From NCBI RefSeq assembly GCF_001702265.1, contig NZ_MAUE01000012.1:318172-382171 (forward strand): 64,000 nt of DNA. The letters run 5' to 3'. Within the stretch, counting starts at the first letter, position 1, and each line of letters begins with the position of its first letter. The translations under genes were made by a program, and so were the position numbers. The notes beneath the pieces were generated by a model that had not been told where the DNA came from, ran no database searches, and was given only the letters and a program-made list of their open reading frames with translations. The DNA is from Pseudomonas aylmerensis (GTDB lineage Bacteria > Pseudomonadota > Gammaproteobacteria > Pseudomonadales > Pseudomonadaceae). Positions 1-9,742 of the stretch are shown here, piece after piece.

Positions 1-372
1 CAAGGCGATCTCGCCCTGCAAATCACCGCCCTCCCGCGTGAAACCAACGGTTTCGGCGACATCTTCGGCGGCTGGCTGGTCGCGCAGATGGACCTGGCGG
101 GTACCGCCATGGCCAGCAAGGTCGCGGGTGGCCGCGTGGCCACCGTGGCGATTGATCGCATGGCGTTCCTGGTCCCGGTGGCGGTGGGCGCGCAGCTTTC
201 CTTCTATACCCAGGCCCTGGAAATCGGCCGCAGCTCGATCCAGATGATGGTCGAAGTGTGGAGCGATGACCCGCTGTCCAGCGAATGGCGCAAGGTCACC
301 GAGGCGGTGTTCGTGTTCGTCGCCATCGATGGCAGCGGCCGCACGCGTTCGGTCCCGTCGCGCGCGCGTTAA
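1..372 (+). CDS. acyl-CoA thioesterase, YciA-type hotdog fold (5' end missing)
   Basis: The reading frame is open from the first base of the window, so the start lies outside; 123 residues remain. It contains the hotdog-thioesterase pattern TNGFGDIFGGWL followed by the Asp of VAQMDLAG, and the strand around ATVAIDRMAFLVPV. These are typical of YciA-like enzymes that hydrolyse short- to medium-chain acyl-CoA to free acid and CoA in the cytoplasm. A second, only distantly similar thioesterase lies at 37692. The C terminus ends in a basic stretch (SVPSRAR). Family confidence is high; the exact substrate cannot be read from the sequence. Confidence 0.85.
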   Translation, partial: QGDLALQITALPRETNGFGDIFGGWLVAQMDLAGTAMASKVAGGRVATVAIDRMAFLVPVAVGAQLSFYTQALEIGRSSIQMMVEVWSDDPLSSEWRKVTEAVFVFVAIDGSGRTRSVPSRAR

Positions 373-429
373 ACCTCATCGGGTTTTGACGGTCAATTGC
401 CCCATTGCCTGCCATGAAGAGTGCTGTGT

Positions 430-1329
430 ATGCCTACGCCCCACGTTGAAACCGTGAAAATCGACGAGCTGGATTGCTGGCACATTCGCCACAACGGCGC
501 CGAACTGAAAGTCGCCCGACAAGGCGCGCACATATTCAGTTACCAACGCGCAGGCGAGCAGCCGCTGATCTGGCCGAATCCTGAGGCGGTGTTCAAGCAA
601 GGCAAAGGCATTCGCACCGGCGTTCCGGTGTGCTGGCCATGGTTTGGCGTGTTTGACCGCAATCCGCAAAGCGTCAAGGCAATGCGCCAGAGTGACCAGC
701 CCGCCGGCGCCCACGGTTTTGTGCGCACCGCCCTGTGGGAACTGGCCGCGACGGAACTCGAAGGCGAAACGCTGCGGGTCGACCTGGTGTTGCCGGTGCC
801 TGCGGGAGGCTTCCCCGGCTGGCCGCATCAGGTCGACCTGAAACTGAGCCTGCGGCTGGACGACCAACTGCATATCCACCTGACGAGCCACAACCGCGGC
901 ACTGATACCGTGACGCTCAGCCAGGCGCTGCACACCTACTTCGCCGCAAGCGATGTGCGCAACGTGCAGGTCGAGGGCCTGGGCGGGCTGGCGTACATCG
1001 ATACCGCCGACGGCTGGACCGAGAAGACGCAATCGGGCCTGCTGCACTTCACCGCCGAGACGGATCGCATCTACCTCGACACGCCGCCCCAGCTGACTAT
1101 TGTCGACAAAGACTGGCAGCGCCGCATCCAACTCACCGCCGAGGGCTCGAAGTCGACGGTGATCTGGAACCCCTGGACCGAACGCGCCAAGGCGTTTGAT
1201 GATATGGCCGATGATGGGTGGACAGGCATGCTGTGCATCGAGACGGCGAATGTGCTGGATGATGTGGTGAGCCTGGCGCCGGGCGAAAGTCATACCCTGG
1301 GCGTGAGCATCAAAGCGCTAGCCCTGTAA
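430..1329 (+). CDS. D-hexose-6-phosphate mutarotase (YeaD-like, aldose 1-epimerase superfamily)
   Basis: This 299-residue protein is expected to interconvert the alpha and beta anomers of glucose-6-phosphate and related sugars. Family features include the substrate-loop segment GVPVCWPWFG (about residues 62-71), the AHGFVR catalytic His motif (about residue 95), SQALHTYF and the late VIWNPW motif. I chose the ATG at 430 because GAAGAG lies about nine bases upstream; an in-frame GTG at 421 would add three residues. It stands alone between the thioesterase fragment and a convergent DUF3299 gene. Confidence 0.88.
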   Translation: MPTPHVETVKIDELDCWHIRHNGAELKVARQGAHIFSYQRAGEQPLIWPNPEAVFKQGKGIRTGVPVCWPWFGVFDRNPQSVKAMRQSDQPAGAHGFVRTALWELAATELEGETLRVDLVLPVPAGGFPGWPHQVDLKLSLRLDDQLHIHLTSHNRGTDTVTLSQALHTYFAASDVRNVQVEGLGGLAYIDTADGWTEKTQSGLLHFTAETDRIYLDTPPQLTIVDKDWQRRIQLTAEGSKSTVIWNPWTERAKAFDDMADDGWTGMLCIETANVLDDVVSLAPGESHTLGVSIKALAL

Positions 1330-1382
1330 ACCCGAACCCGATGCAGGAGCTGGCTTGCCAGCGCCTACGGGTTTCGCGGTGT

Positions 1383-1919
1383 CTAGAGGTCGGATTCCTT
1401 CACCACCCGCACCTTCCCCGCATCCAGTGCATAGGCCGCATCGGCCAGGTCATTGTTGACCTTCTCCACCTTCAACGTGCCCGTGACCCACAGCGGCGTG
1501 TAGATATCATCCAGCTTCAAACCCTTGGGGTACCGCACCAGCACCAGTTGGTTGGGTGGCGGTGGCGGCACGTGGATGCAGGCGCCTGGGTAGGGCACCA
1601 GGAAAAACAGCGTGCTGCGACCCTTGGCGTCGGTCTCCAGCGGCACCGGGTAACCGCCGATGCGGATGTTCTTGCCATTCATGGCGGCCACGGTCTTGGT
1701 CGAATACATCACAGCCGGCAAGCCCTTGCTCTGCTTCAAGCCGCCTTTGTCGGTGAACGTGCCTTGGGCTTCGGGGGAGTTGTGATCGATCTCGGGCATC
1801 GCTTCGAGGGCTTTCTGGTCCGACAGCGGCATCAGGTCGAGCCAGTCGGTTTCCGGCAATTCACCGGCGTGGGCCAGGCCGCAGCCCAGTAATAGAAGAG
1901 TGAACAGAAGACGGCGCAT
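1383..1919 (-). CDS. DUF3299 exported protein
   Basis: The 178-residue protein starts with a Sec signal peptide (MRRLLFTLLLLGCGLAHA, cleavage likely after AHA), so it should be periplasmic or surface attached. The mature part resembles DUF3299 proteins, including a proline-run segment PGACIHVPPPPPNQ and the later VTGTLKVEK strand. The start was placed at the signal peptide; a longer frame begins 23 codons upstream but has no leader character. The family function is not established to my knowledge. Some relatives sit beside ABC transporters, but no such neighbour is present here. Confidence 0.75.
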   Translation of the reverse strand: MRRLLFTLLLLGCGLAHAGELPETDWLDLMPLSDQKALEAMPEIDHNSPEAQGTFTDKGGLKQSKGLPAVMYSTKTVAAMNGKNIRIGGYPVPLETDAKGRSTLFFLVPYPGACIHVPPPPPNQLVLVRYPKGLKLDDIYTPLWVTGTLKVEKVNNDLADAAYALDAGKVRVVKESDL

Positions 1920-1997
1920 GGAGAGGCTCGACAAGGTTAACAGTGTCGGCATTCTAGCCCTCCGCGCCTGCGCAGCGCAGAGGGCCATGAAGCTAAA

Positions 1998-2243
1998 TCA
2001 TTTTTTTCGCAGCAGGCCGTAGATCACCAGCAACACGATGGCACCGATCAGCGCGCCAATGAAGCCTGCGCCCTGGCCCGCCTGGTAGATGCCCAGGGCC
2101 TGACCACCGTAGGTGGCGACCAGCGAACCTGCGATACCCAGCAGGATGGTCATGATCCAGCCCATGCTGTCATCGCCTGGCTTGAGGAAACGCGCCAGCA
2201 GGCCGACGATCAAGCCGATGAAGATGGTTCCGATGATACCCAT
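1998..2243 (-). CDS. GlsB/YeaQ/YmgE-family stress-response membrane protein
   Basis: This 81-residue, very hydrophobic protein has three predicted inner-membrane helices (GIIGTIFIGLIVGLLA, WIMTILLGIAGSLVATYGG and GFIGALIGAIVLLVIYG). The family signature KPGDD...GW follows the first helix. Members of this transglycosylase-associated family are small stress-induced membrane proteins whose mechanism is not settled. I chose the internal ATG at 2243 because the upstream extension has no membrane or leader character. Confidence 0.85.
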   Translation of the reverse strand: MGIIGTIFIGLIVGLLARFLKPGDDSMGWIMTILLGIAGSLVATYGGQALGIYQAGQGAGFIGALIGAIVLLVIYGLLRKK

Positions 2244-2349
2244 GGCATTTCCCTCTGATTGAATGTGAGTCATGTCAAAGCCTAGTCAGGCTTCGCCATC
2301 CTGCAATCAGAGAGACGGCGGCAACCAATGGTTCCCGCCGATCCTTGGG

Positions 2350-3435
2350 TTATTGCTCGGCGATCAGCGCCTCGACCTTGAGGATCTGCGCTTGCAGCGT
2401 CGCACGGTCCTTGCAGCGCAGGTTGGCATGGCCGACCTTGCGCCCGGCCTTGAAGGCCTTGCCGTAGTGATGCAGGTGGCAGTCATCGATGGCGATCACG
2501 CGGTCAACCGGCGGCACCACGCCGATGAAGTTGAGCATGGCGCTCTCGCCGACCTTGGCCGTGGAGCCCAGCGGCAAGCCGGCCACTGCCCGCAGATGGT
2601 TCTCGAACTGGCTGCACTCGGCGCCTTCAGTGGTCCAGTGCCCGGAGTTGTGCACACGCGGCGCGATTTCGTTGGCCTTGAGGCCACCGTCGACTTCAAA
2701 GAACTCGAACGCCATCACGCCGACATAATCCAGCTGCTTGAGCACGCGGCTGGAATAGTCTTCCGCAAGGGCCTGCAACGGGTGGTCGGTGCTGGCCACG
2801 GACAGCTTGAGGATGCCGCTGTCGTGGGTGTTGTGCACCAGCGGGTAGAAGCGCGTTTCGCCATCACGGGCACGCACGGCGATCAACGAGACTTCGCCGG
2901 TGAACGGCACGAAGCCTTCCAGCAGGCAGGCAACGCTGCCCAACTCGGCGAAGGTACCGACCACATCGGCGGCGGTGCGCAGGACTTTCTGGCCCTTGCC
3001 GTCGTAACCCAGGGTGCGGGTTTTCAATACCGCCGGCAGGCCGATGCTGGCCACCGCAGCGTCGAGGTCGGCCTGGGACTGGATATCGGCGAAGGCCGGG
3101 GTCGGGATGCCCAGGTCCTTGAACATGCTCTTCTCGAACCAGCGATCGCGAGCGATGCGCAAGGCTTCGGCGCTCGGGTACACCGGCACGAACTGCGAGA
3201 GGAATGCCACGGTTTCGGCCGGGACGCTTTCGAACTCGAAGGTCACCAGGTCGACTTCGTCGGCCAGTTGGCGCAGATGGTCCGGGTCGCTGTAGTCCGC
3301 ACGCAGGTGTTCACCCAGTGCAGCCGCGCACGCGTCCGGCGCCGGGTCCAGGAAAGCGAAGTTCATCCCCAGCGGGGTACCCGCCAGGGCCAGCATGCGG
3401 CCCAGTTGGCCGCCACCGATTACACCGATTTTCAT
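2350..3435 (-). CDS. purK: N5-carboxyaminoimidazole ribonucleotide synthase
   Basis: This is the 361-residue ATP-grasp enzyme that carboxylates AIR to N5-CAIR with ATP and bicarbonate in de novo purine synthesis. The N-terminal GGGQLGRMLA dinucleotide-type loop, the ATP-grasp segment LKTRTLGYDGKGQ (around residues 145-157) and the metal-binding NEIAPRVHNSGHWT motif are all visible. It follows purE on the same strand with an 11-base gap, and its ribosome site overlaps the purE stop, so the two are cotranscribed and probably translationally coupled. The start is set at MKIGVIGGG; an upstream in-frame ATG three codons earlier is less likely. Confidence 0.96.
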   Translation of the reverse strand: MKIGVIGGGQLGRMLALAGTPLGMNFAFLDPAPDACAAALGEHLRADYSDPDHLRQLADEVDLVTFEFESVPAETVAFLSQFVPVYPSAEALRIARDRWFEKSMFKDLGIPTPAFADIQSQADLDAAVASIGLPAVLKTRTLGYDGKGQKVLRTAADVVGTFAELGSVACLLEGFVPFTGEVSLIAVRARDGETRFYPLVHNTHDSGILKLSVASTDHPLQALAEDYSSRVLKQLDYVGVMAFEFFEVDGGLKANEIAPRVHNSGHWTTEGAECSQFENHLRAVAGLPLGSTAKVGESAMLNFIGVVPPVDRVIAIDDCHLHHYGKAFKAGRKVGHANLRCKDRATLQAQILKVEALIAEQ

Positions 3436-3446
3436 CGTCAACAACC

Positions 3447-3938
3447 TCAGGCGATACGTGGGTCTGGATTGTCCAGCACGCTGTCTGTCTGCTCAGCACG
3501 GAATTTTTTCAGCACCGCGTGAAACTGCGGGTGCTTGGCGCCCAGGATGCTGGCGGACAACAACGCGGCGTTGATCGCGCCGGCCTTGCCGATCGCCAGG
3601 GTCGCCACCGGGATACCGGCCGGCATCTGCACGATGGACAACAGCGAATCCACGCCCGAGAGCATCGACGACTGCACCGGTACGCCAAGCACTGGCAGGT
3701 GAGTCTTGGCCGCACACATGCCTGGCAGGTGCGCCGCCCCGCCGGCACCGGCGATGATCACCTCGATGCCACGGGATTCTGCTTCATCGGCATACTGGAA
3801 CAGCAAATCCGGGGTGCGGTGGGCAGAGACCACTTTCACTTCATACGGAATGCCGAGTTTTTCCAGCATATCGGCGGTGTGGCTAAGGGTGGACCAATCG
3901 GACTTGGAGCCCATGATCACGCCAACCAATGCACTCAT
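3447..3938 (-). CDS. purE: N5-carboxyaminoimidazole ribonucleotide mutase
   Basis: The 163-residue class I PurE rearranges N5-CAIR to CAIR, the step after PurK. It contains the MGSKSDW nucleotide loop at residues 9-15, the SAHRTPD motif with its catalytic His, and [12 protein letters not shown]. It is the first gene of the purEK operon. Its leader between the candidate promoter near 4057 and the start codon contains a strong hairpin followed by six U residues (3977-4019), suggesting control by premature termination, described separately. Confidence 0.96.
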   Translation of the reverse strand: MSALVGVIMGSKSDWSTLSHTADMLEKLGIPYEVKVVSAHRTPDLLFQYADEAESRGIEVIIAGAGGAAHLPGMCAAKTHLPVLGVPVQSSMLSGVDSLLSIVQMPAGIPVATLAIGKAGAINAALLSASILGAKHPQFHAVLKKFRAEQTDSVLDNPDPRIA

Positions 3939-3976
3939 CGTCGTGCCTCTTCTCTCTGGGCGCCCGCAGGCGCGTC

Positions 3977-4019
3977 AAAAAACAACAAGCCACGCGGGAA
4001 ATCCGGCGTGGCTTGTTGT
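3977..4019 (-). terminator. intrinsic terminator in the purE leader (attenuator candidate)
   Basis: On the minus strand a perfect 14-bp stem (arms 4006-4019 and 3982-3995) with a 10-base loop runs directly into six T residues (3977-3982). It lies only about 40 bases upstream of the purE start and downstream of the likely promoter, so it would stop purEK transcription unless prevented. Alternatively it ends a separate short RNA or read-through from the hypT-like gene. Confidence 0.7.
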
Positions 4020-4028
4020 ACGAAATTT

Positions 4029-4062
4029 GGCCGGTTGGACCGGCCGAAGGCCGCGCAGTATA
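4029..4062 (-). promoter_or_regulatory. candidate purEK promoter -10 and two competing leader hairpins
   Basis: The minus strand carries TATACT (4057-4062), a good sigma-70 -10 box, but with no convincing -35 box. Just downstream lie two GC hairpins that share bases: 4041-4053 (CGGCC/GGCCG, 3-base loop) and 4029-4045 (GGCCGG/CCGGCC, 5-base loop). They cannot form together. With the terminator that follows, this is the layout of an attenuator, but no ligand domain or leader peptide was recognised. Confidence 0.4.
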
Positions 4063-4164
4063 CCGTAATAATCCAGATAAACAGCCCCTTGGATGACCAT
4101 CTGTCTTACACCTCAAACAGGCGGTTTTATTGACTTCCAGGTCAGCGAAAGCACCACAAAATAC

Positions 4165-4255
4165 TGTGGGAGCTGGCTTGCCTGCGATGGCGGAGGGTCA
4201 GTGCCTGAAATGTCGGCTGATACACCGCTATCGCAGGCAAGCCAGCTCCGACATT
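4165..4255. repeat. paired REP element (inverted)
   Basis: Two inverted copies of a Pseudomonas intergenic palindrome (core GGAGCTGGCTTGCCTGCGAT and its complement) flank a short spacer. The pair lies between the purE leader and the hypT-like stop codon. Related elements occur near 27438, 53541 and 62911. Such units often end transcripts or stabilise mRNA 3' ends. Confidence 0.8.
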
Positions 4256-4269
4256 TGATCTGTGTTGGC

Positions 4270-5178
4270 TCAAGTATTCTGCGCCGCCCCACCTTCCAAC
4301 TTACGCCACAACAACCGCACGTTCGCCTTGCGCACCAGCGCGCAGCGATACAGGCGAATCTCCAACGGCACATGCCATTGCGGCCCGCCGCACACCACCA
4401 GTTCGCCCCGTGCCAGTTCAGCGCGCACGCTCAACTGCGGCACCCAGGCAATGCCCAGGCCTTCGAGGGCCATGCTTTTGAGGCTGTCGGCCATGGCGGT
4501 TTCGTACACGGTGGTAAAGCGCAATGCGCGCTGGCGCAGCAGCAGATGTACCGAACGCCCCAGGAATGCACCGGCGCTGTACGCCAGCAACGGCACACTG
4601 CCCTCGCCTTCCAGGTCGAACAGCGGCTTGCCATCCGCATCGGCGGCGCACACCGGGAGCATCTCGGTATTGCCCAGGTGCAGCGACGGGAAGATCTCGG
4701 CGTCCATCTGCATCGCCGCATCCGGGTCGTAGAACGCCAGCATCAGGTCGCAGCCGCCTTCGCGCAGGGCATGCACGGCGTCGCCGACGTTGGTGGCCAC
4801 CAGCCGCGTGGCGATGTTCAGGCCTTCGTTGCGCAGTTGCGCGATCCAGCGCGGGAAGAATCCCAGTGCCAGGGAGTGCGCAGCCGCCACTTGCATGACT
4901 TCGCCCTGCCCGCCTTCCAGGTGATGCAAATGGCGCAGCACTTCACCGAGCTGCTCGACCACCGTGCGCGCGGTCACCAGAAACAACTGCCCCGCTGCTG
5001 TCAGTTCAACCGGCGTGCGCGAGCGATTGACCAGGGTCAGGCCCAGCGCAGCTTCCAGGCTGCGAATACGCCGACTGAACGCCGGCTGGGTGACAAAGCG
5101 CCGCTCCGCCGCCTGGGAAAAGCTGCGGGTTGCCGCCAGGGCGCTGAAGTCTTCCAGCCATTTGCTCTCAAGGTTCAT
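4270..5178 (-). CDS. LysR-family regulator, HypT (YjiE)-like
   Basis: This 302-residue protein has an N-terminal winged helix-turn-helix (residues about 3-62: FSQAAERRFVTQPAFSRRIRSLE) and a LysR substrate-binding domain. Its IAAAHSLALGF-type segment (VAAAHSLALGFFP) and the LEGLGIAWVP motif resemble E. coli HypT, a hypochlorite-responsive regulator, more than amino-acid regulators. The start at 5178 is preceded by a strong GGAGG. It is divergent from aspA, and an inverted repeat typical of LysR sites lies in the shared 180-base gap, so it may control aspA, itself, or both. The ligand or oxidant specificity is an inference from similarity. Confidence 0.85.
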   Translation of the reverse strand: MNLESKWLEDFSALAATRSFSQAAERRFVTQPAFSRRIRSLEAALGLTLVNRSRTPVELTAAGQLFLVTARTVVEQLGEVLRHLHHLEGGQGEVMQVAAAHSLALGFFPRWIAQLRNEGLNIATRLVATNVGDAVHALREGGCDLMLAFYDPDAAMQMDAEIFPSLHLGNTEMLPVCAADADGKPLFDLEGEGSVPLLAYSAGAFLGRSVHLLLRQRALRFTTVYETAMADSLKSMALEGLGIAWVPQLSVRAELARGELVVCGGPQWHVPLEIRLYRCALVRKANVRLLWRKLEGGAAQNT

Positions 5179-5247
5179 CACTTCCTCCCACGGGTACGCA
5201 CCATTTTGGCACACACGCCCGCCATGATAACCGGGTCACACCGACAT

Positions 5248-5264
5248 TATGCCGTTTGTGCATA
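5248..5264. promoter_or_regulatory. LysR-type operator candidate, TATGC-N7-GCATA
   Basis: A perfect 5-bp inverted repeat with a 7-base spacer lies between the divergent hypT-like gene and aspA. It fits the LysR-family T-N11-A rule with dyad symmetry. It is about 70 bases from the regulator start and about 97 bases from the aspA start. Confidence 0.5.
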
Positions 5265-5360
5265 GGCCAGTGTTTAACAGCATTGGCCCAAAAACTTCTA
5301 CAAGCCTAGCATTCGCAGCGTTCCGGCCTGTTCCGGGTCCATATCGAGATGATTTCCGTC

Positions 5361-6785
<1,425 letters not shown>

Positions 6786-6839
6786 GCGTTTGTTGCACCG
6801 CTCACCAGGTTGAGGGACTAGACACCTCTCACCTTTTGA

Positions 6840-6874
6840 GGGCCTGAAGGCTCGTTCTTCAGGCCCTTTTTTTT
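6840..6874 (+). terminator. intrinsic terminator after aspA
   Basis: A 9-bp stem GGGCCTGAA/TTCAGGCCC (6840-6848 and 6858-6866) is followed by eight T residues. It lies 55 bases after the aspA stop. Confidence 0.92.
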
Positions 6875-7176
6875 GCCTCAAGGTTGTGAAATGACGTCCA
6901 TAAAAACTCCAATATCGCCCTGCAAACCCGCCTTGCCCGACTCCGGCCTGCTGAAACCTTTAATCGCCTCGTGCAGACGGATCACACACTCCTAGGTATA
7001 GTGCCGCCCCTCTTCGCGTCAGCGGTCGTCGGTAACGAGACCCTGGAAGCGCGAAACCGCATGAATAACAACACCCGCAAAAGGATTGGGGTCGAACCGT
7101 CGTGCACTGCCTGGTGCCATACGACGTGTCGGACCGTCCTGCGTTTGCCATTAGAAAAATCAGCGAGGAACACTCC
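6875..7176 (+). other. gene-free stretch with a possible promoter and long leader before the AGCS symporter
   Basis: About 300 bases lie between the aspA terminator and the symporter start. TATAGT at 6997-7002 could be a -10 box, but no good -35 box is seen. That would give a leader of roughly 165 bases. I looked for glycine, cobalamin and other common riboswitch cores and recognised none. Short frames here have no ribosome sites or family features. Confidence 0.3.
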
Positions 7177-8628
7177 ATGCTAGAAGTCATCAACGACTTC
7201 CTCTCAGGGAAAGTATTGATCGTGCTCATTGTCGGGCTCGGTGGCTACTTCACGATCCGCTCGCGTTTCGTTCAATTGCGTCACTTTTTCCACATGTTTT
7301 CGGTGTTTCGCGACAGCCTGAAAAGCAGCTCCGGCCAGCTCAGCTCGTTCCAGGCGCTGATGCTCAGCCTCGCCGGTCGCGTCGGCGCCGGCAACATCGC
7401 AGGCGTCGGCATTGCCGTGACCCTGGGCGGCCCGGGTGCCGTGTTCTGGATGTGGGTCACCGCACTGGTGGGCATGTCCTCGAGCTTCATCGAATGCTCC
7501 CTCGGCCAGCTGTACAAGCGCACCGACGCCGAAGGCACCTACCGTGGCGGCCCGGCCTACTACATCCAGCATGGCTTGAAGAAACGCTGGCTGGGCATGG
7601 TCATGGCCTTCCTGCTGCTGGTGACCTTCGGCTTTGCCTTCAACGGCCTGCAAGCCCACGCCGTGACTCACTCGCTGAACAACGCCTTCGGCCTGGACGC
7701 CACCTACACCGGCCTGGCGCTGGCGGTATTGCTGGGCCTGGTGTTCATCGGCGGGATCAAGCGTATTGCCTCGATCGCCGACCTGCTGGTGCCGGTCAAG
7801 ACTCTCGTCTACATCGCCGTGACCCTGTACGTGATCGTGCTGCAATTCGACCACGTGCCGGCCATGCTCGCGACTATCGTCAAGAGCGCCTTCGGCCTGG
7901 ACCAGGCCTTCGGTGGCCTGGTGGGCAGCGCGATCATCATGGGTGTGAAGCGCGGCGTGTTCGCCAACGAAGCCGGCCTGGGCAGTGCGCCTAACGTGGC
8001 AGCGGTGGCGTCGGTAGAACACCCGATCGCCCAAGGCGTGGTGCAGGCGTTCAGCGTGTTCCTCGACACCTTCGTGATCTGCACCTGTACGGCGCTGCTG
8101 ATCCTGCTCTCCGGTTTCTACACCCCGGGCTTTGAAGGCGACGGCATTGCCCTGACCCAGAACTCCCTGGCGGCCGTGGTCGGTGACTGGGGCCGGATGT
8201 TCATCTCGGTGGCCCTGGCGTTGTTCGTGTTCACCTCGATCATGTACAACTACTACCTCGGCGAGAGCAACCTGCGCTTCATCGTGGGCGACAACCGCAA
8301 AGTGTTGATGGGCTACCGCGCGCTGGTGCTGGTGCTGATTTTCTGGGGTTCGATCGAGAACCTGAGCACCGTGTTCGCCTTCGCCGACATCACCATGACC
8401 ATGCTCGCGTTCGTCAACCTGTTCGCCCTGGCGTTCCTGTTCAAGATCGCCATGCGCATCCTGAATGACTACGACAACCAGCGCGCAGCGGGCATCAAGA
8501 CCCCGGTGTTCGACTCCAGCCAGTTCCCTGACCTGGACCTGGATCGCAAGGCCTGGCCGGCGAATCCGGTGAAGTCGCAGCCAACGGCTCAAGCATCGGC
8601 TGAACTGAACGCTCAAGCGCAACGCTGA
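7177..8628 (+). CDS. alanine/glycine:cation symporter (AGCS family)
   Basis: The 483-residue inner-membrane protein should import alanine or glycine with sodium. AGCS features include SLAGRVGAGNIAGVGIAVTLGGPGAVFWMW (about residues 63-92) and a later VFANEAGLGSAPNVAAVA segment, with about ten hydrophobic helices. The start at 7177 has GAGGA at a good distance; an upstream in-frame ATG at 7102 has no membrane or leader character. Its position between aspA and an asparaginase gene fits an amino-acid uptake and nitrogen theme. A terminator follows. Confidence 0.93.
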   Translation: MLEVINDFLSGKVLIVLIVGLGGYFTIRSRFVQLRHFFHMFSVFRDSLKSSSGQLSSFQALMLSLAGRVGAGNIAGVGIAVTLGGPGAVFWMWVTALVGMSSSFIECSLGQLYKRTDAEGTYRGGPAYYIQHGLKKRWLGMVMAFLLLVTFGFAFNGLQAHAVTHSLNNAFGLDATYTGLALAVLLGLVFIGGIKRIASIADLLVPVKTLVYIAVTLYVIVLQFDHVPAMLATIVKSAFGLDQAFGGLVGSAIIMGVKRGVFANEAGLGSAPNVAAVASVEHPIAQGVVQAFSVFLDTFVICTCTALLILLSGFYTPGFEGDGIALTQNSLAAVVGDWGRMFISVALALFVFTSIMYNYYLGESNLRFIVGDNRKVLMGYRALVLVLIFWGSIENLSTVFAFADITMTMLAFVNLFALAFLFKIAMRILNDYDNQRAAGIKTPVFDSSQFPDLDLDRKAWPANPVKSQPTAQASAELNAQAQR

Positions 8629-8653
8629 GCGTCGTAAGCCTAGATAGATGACA

Positions 8654-8696
8654 CGCCGCCCGGCCTTGGGCATGCTCTGGGCCCGGCGGCGTTTTT
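8654..8696 (+). terminator. intrinsic terminator after the AGCS symporter
   Basis: A GC-rich stem (CGCCGCC at 8654-8660 with GGCGGCG at 8685-8691, extended past one mismatch) is followed by TTTTT. It separates the symporter from the asparaginase gene. Confidence 0.88.
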
Positions 8697-8714
8697 CGTT
8701 CAGGAGATTCTTCG

Positions 8715-9692
8715 ATGTCCCCAGCTAACAACATCATGGTGCTCTACACCGGCGGCACCATCGGCATGCAGGCCAGCGCCAACGGCCTCGCGCCCGCATC
8801 CGGTTTCGAAGCCCGCATGCGCGAACAACTCGCCAACGAGCCCGTGCCCGCCTGGCGCTTCCGGGAAATGGCGCCGCTGATCGACAGCGCCAACATGACT
8901 CCCGCCTACTGGCAGCGCCTGCGCGTCGCGGTGGTTGAAGCCGCGGACGCAGGCTGCGACGCGGTGCTGGTCCTGCACGGCACCGATACCCTGGCCTACA
9001 GCGCGGCGGCCATGAGCTTCCAACTGCTGGGTTTGCCGGTGCCCGTGGTATTTACCGGCTCGATGCTGCCCGCCGGCGTGCCTGACAGCGACGCCTGGGA
9101 AAACGTCAGCGGTTCGCTGGCAGCGCTGGGCGCAGGCCTGGCCCCGGGTGTGCACCTGTATTTCCACGGCGCGCTGATGGCCCCGACCCGCTGCGCGAAA
9201 ATCCGCAGTTTTGGTCGCCATCCGTTTGCTGCGTTGCAGCGTAACGGTGGCGTGGCCAAGGCCGAGACGCTCCCCGCCGCCCTGGACTACCGCCAGCCCA
9301 AGGCCCTGGCCAATGTCGGCGTATTGCCGCTGGTGCCGGGCATTGCCGCCGTGCAGGTGGATGCACTGATCGACAGCGGGATCCAGGCACTGGTGCTCGA
9401 ATGCTTCGGCAGCGGCACCGGGCCCAGCGATAACCCGGCGTTCCTGGCCAGCCTCCAGCGCGCTCAGGATCGGGACGTGGTAGTGGTGGCAATCACCCAA
9501 TGCCATGAAGGCGGCGTAGAACTGGACGTGTATGAAGCCGGTAGCCGCTTGCGCGGTGTCGGTGTGTTGTCCGGGGGCGGCATGACCCGCGAAGCGGCAT
9601 TCGGCAAGCTGCAAGCGCTGCTCGGTGCCGGCCTCGCCACCGCAGACGTCCGCCGCCTGGTGGAACTCGACCTGTGTGGCGAACTGAGCTGA
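8715..9692 (+). CDS. ansA: cytoplasmic L-asparaginase (type I-like)
   Basis: The 325-residue enzyme hydrolyses asparagine to aspartate and ammonia. The first active-site Thr is in VLYTGGTIGM (near residue 13) and the second in VLHGTDTLAY (near residue 90). There is no signal peptide, which fits the low-affinity cytoplasmic class rather than the periplasmic type. A good AGGAG precedes the ATG. Its product aspartate is the substrate of AspA, encoded 3 kb upstream, so the two could form a route from asparagine to fumarate; that link is an inference from proximity. Confidence 0.9.
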   Translation: MSPANNIMVLYTGGTIGMQASANGLAPASGFEARMREQLANEPVPAWRFREMAPLIDSANMTPAYWQRLRVAVVEAADAGCDAVLVLHGTDTLAYSAAAMSFQLLGLPVPVVFTGSMLPAGVPDSDAWENVSGSLAALGAGLAPGVHLYFHGALMAPTRCAKIRSFGRHPFAALQRNGGVAKAETLPAALDYRQPKALANVGVLPLVPGIAAVQVDALIDSGIQALVLECFGSGTGPSDNPAFLASLQRAQDRDVVVVAITQCHEGGVELDVYEAGSRLRGVGVLSGGGMTREAAFGKLQALLGAGLATADVRRLVELDLCGELS

Positions 9693-9742
9693 CCGGCATA
9701 TAACTTGCTCCACTTCCAGCCATCACCTGGCTGGAAGTCCGC

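Noticed and set aside
1340..1375. REP fragment after the mutarotase gene
   Set aside because: Only a short GGAGCTGGCTTGCCAGCGCC piece is present; too short to call a full element.
2316..2340. Intrinsic terminator after purK
   Set aside because: A GGCGG...CCGCC stem with one mismatch is present but no T run follows on the minus strand, so it was not listed.
6997..7176. Glycine riboswitch before the AGCS symporter
   Set aside because: Paired aptamer cores and the conserved glycine-binding bases could not be found.
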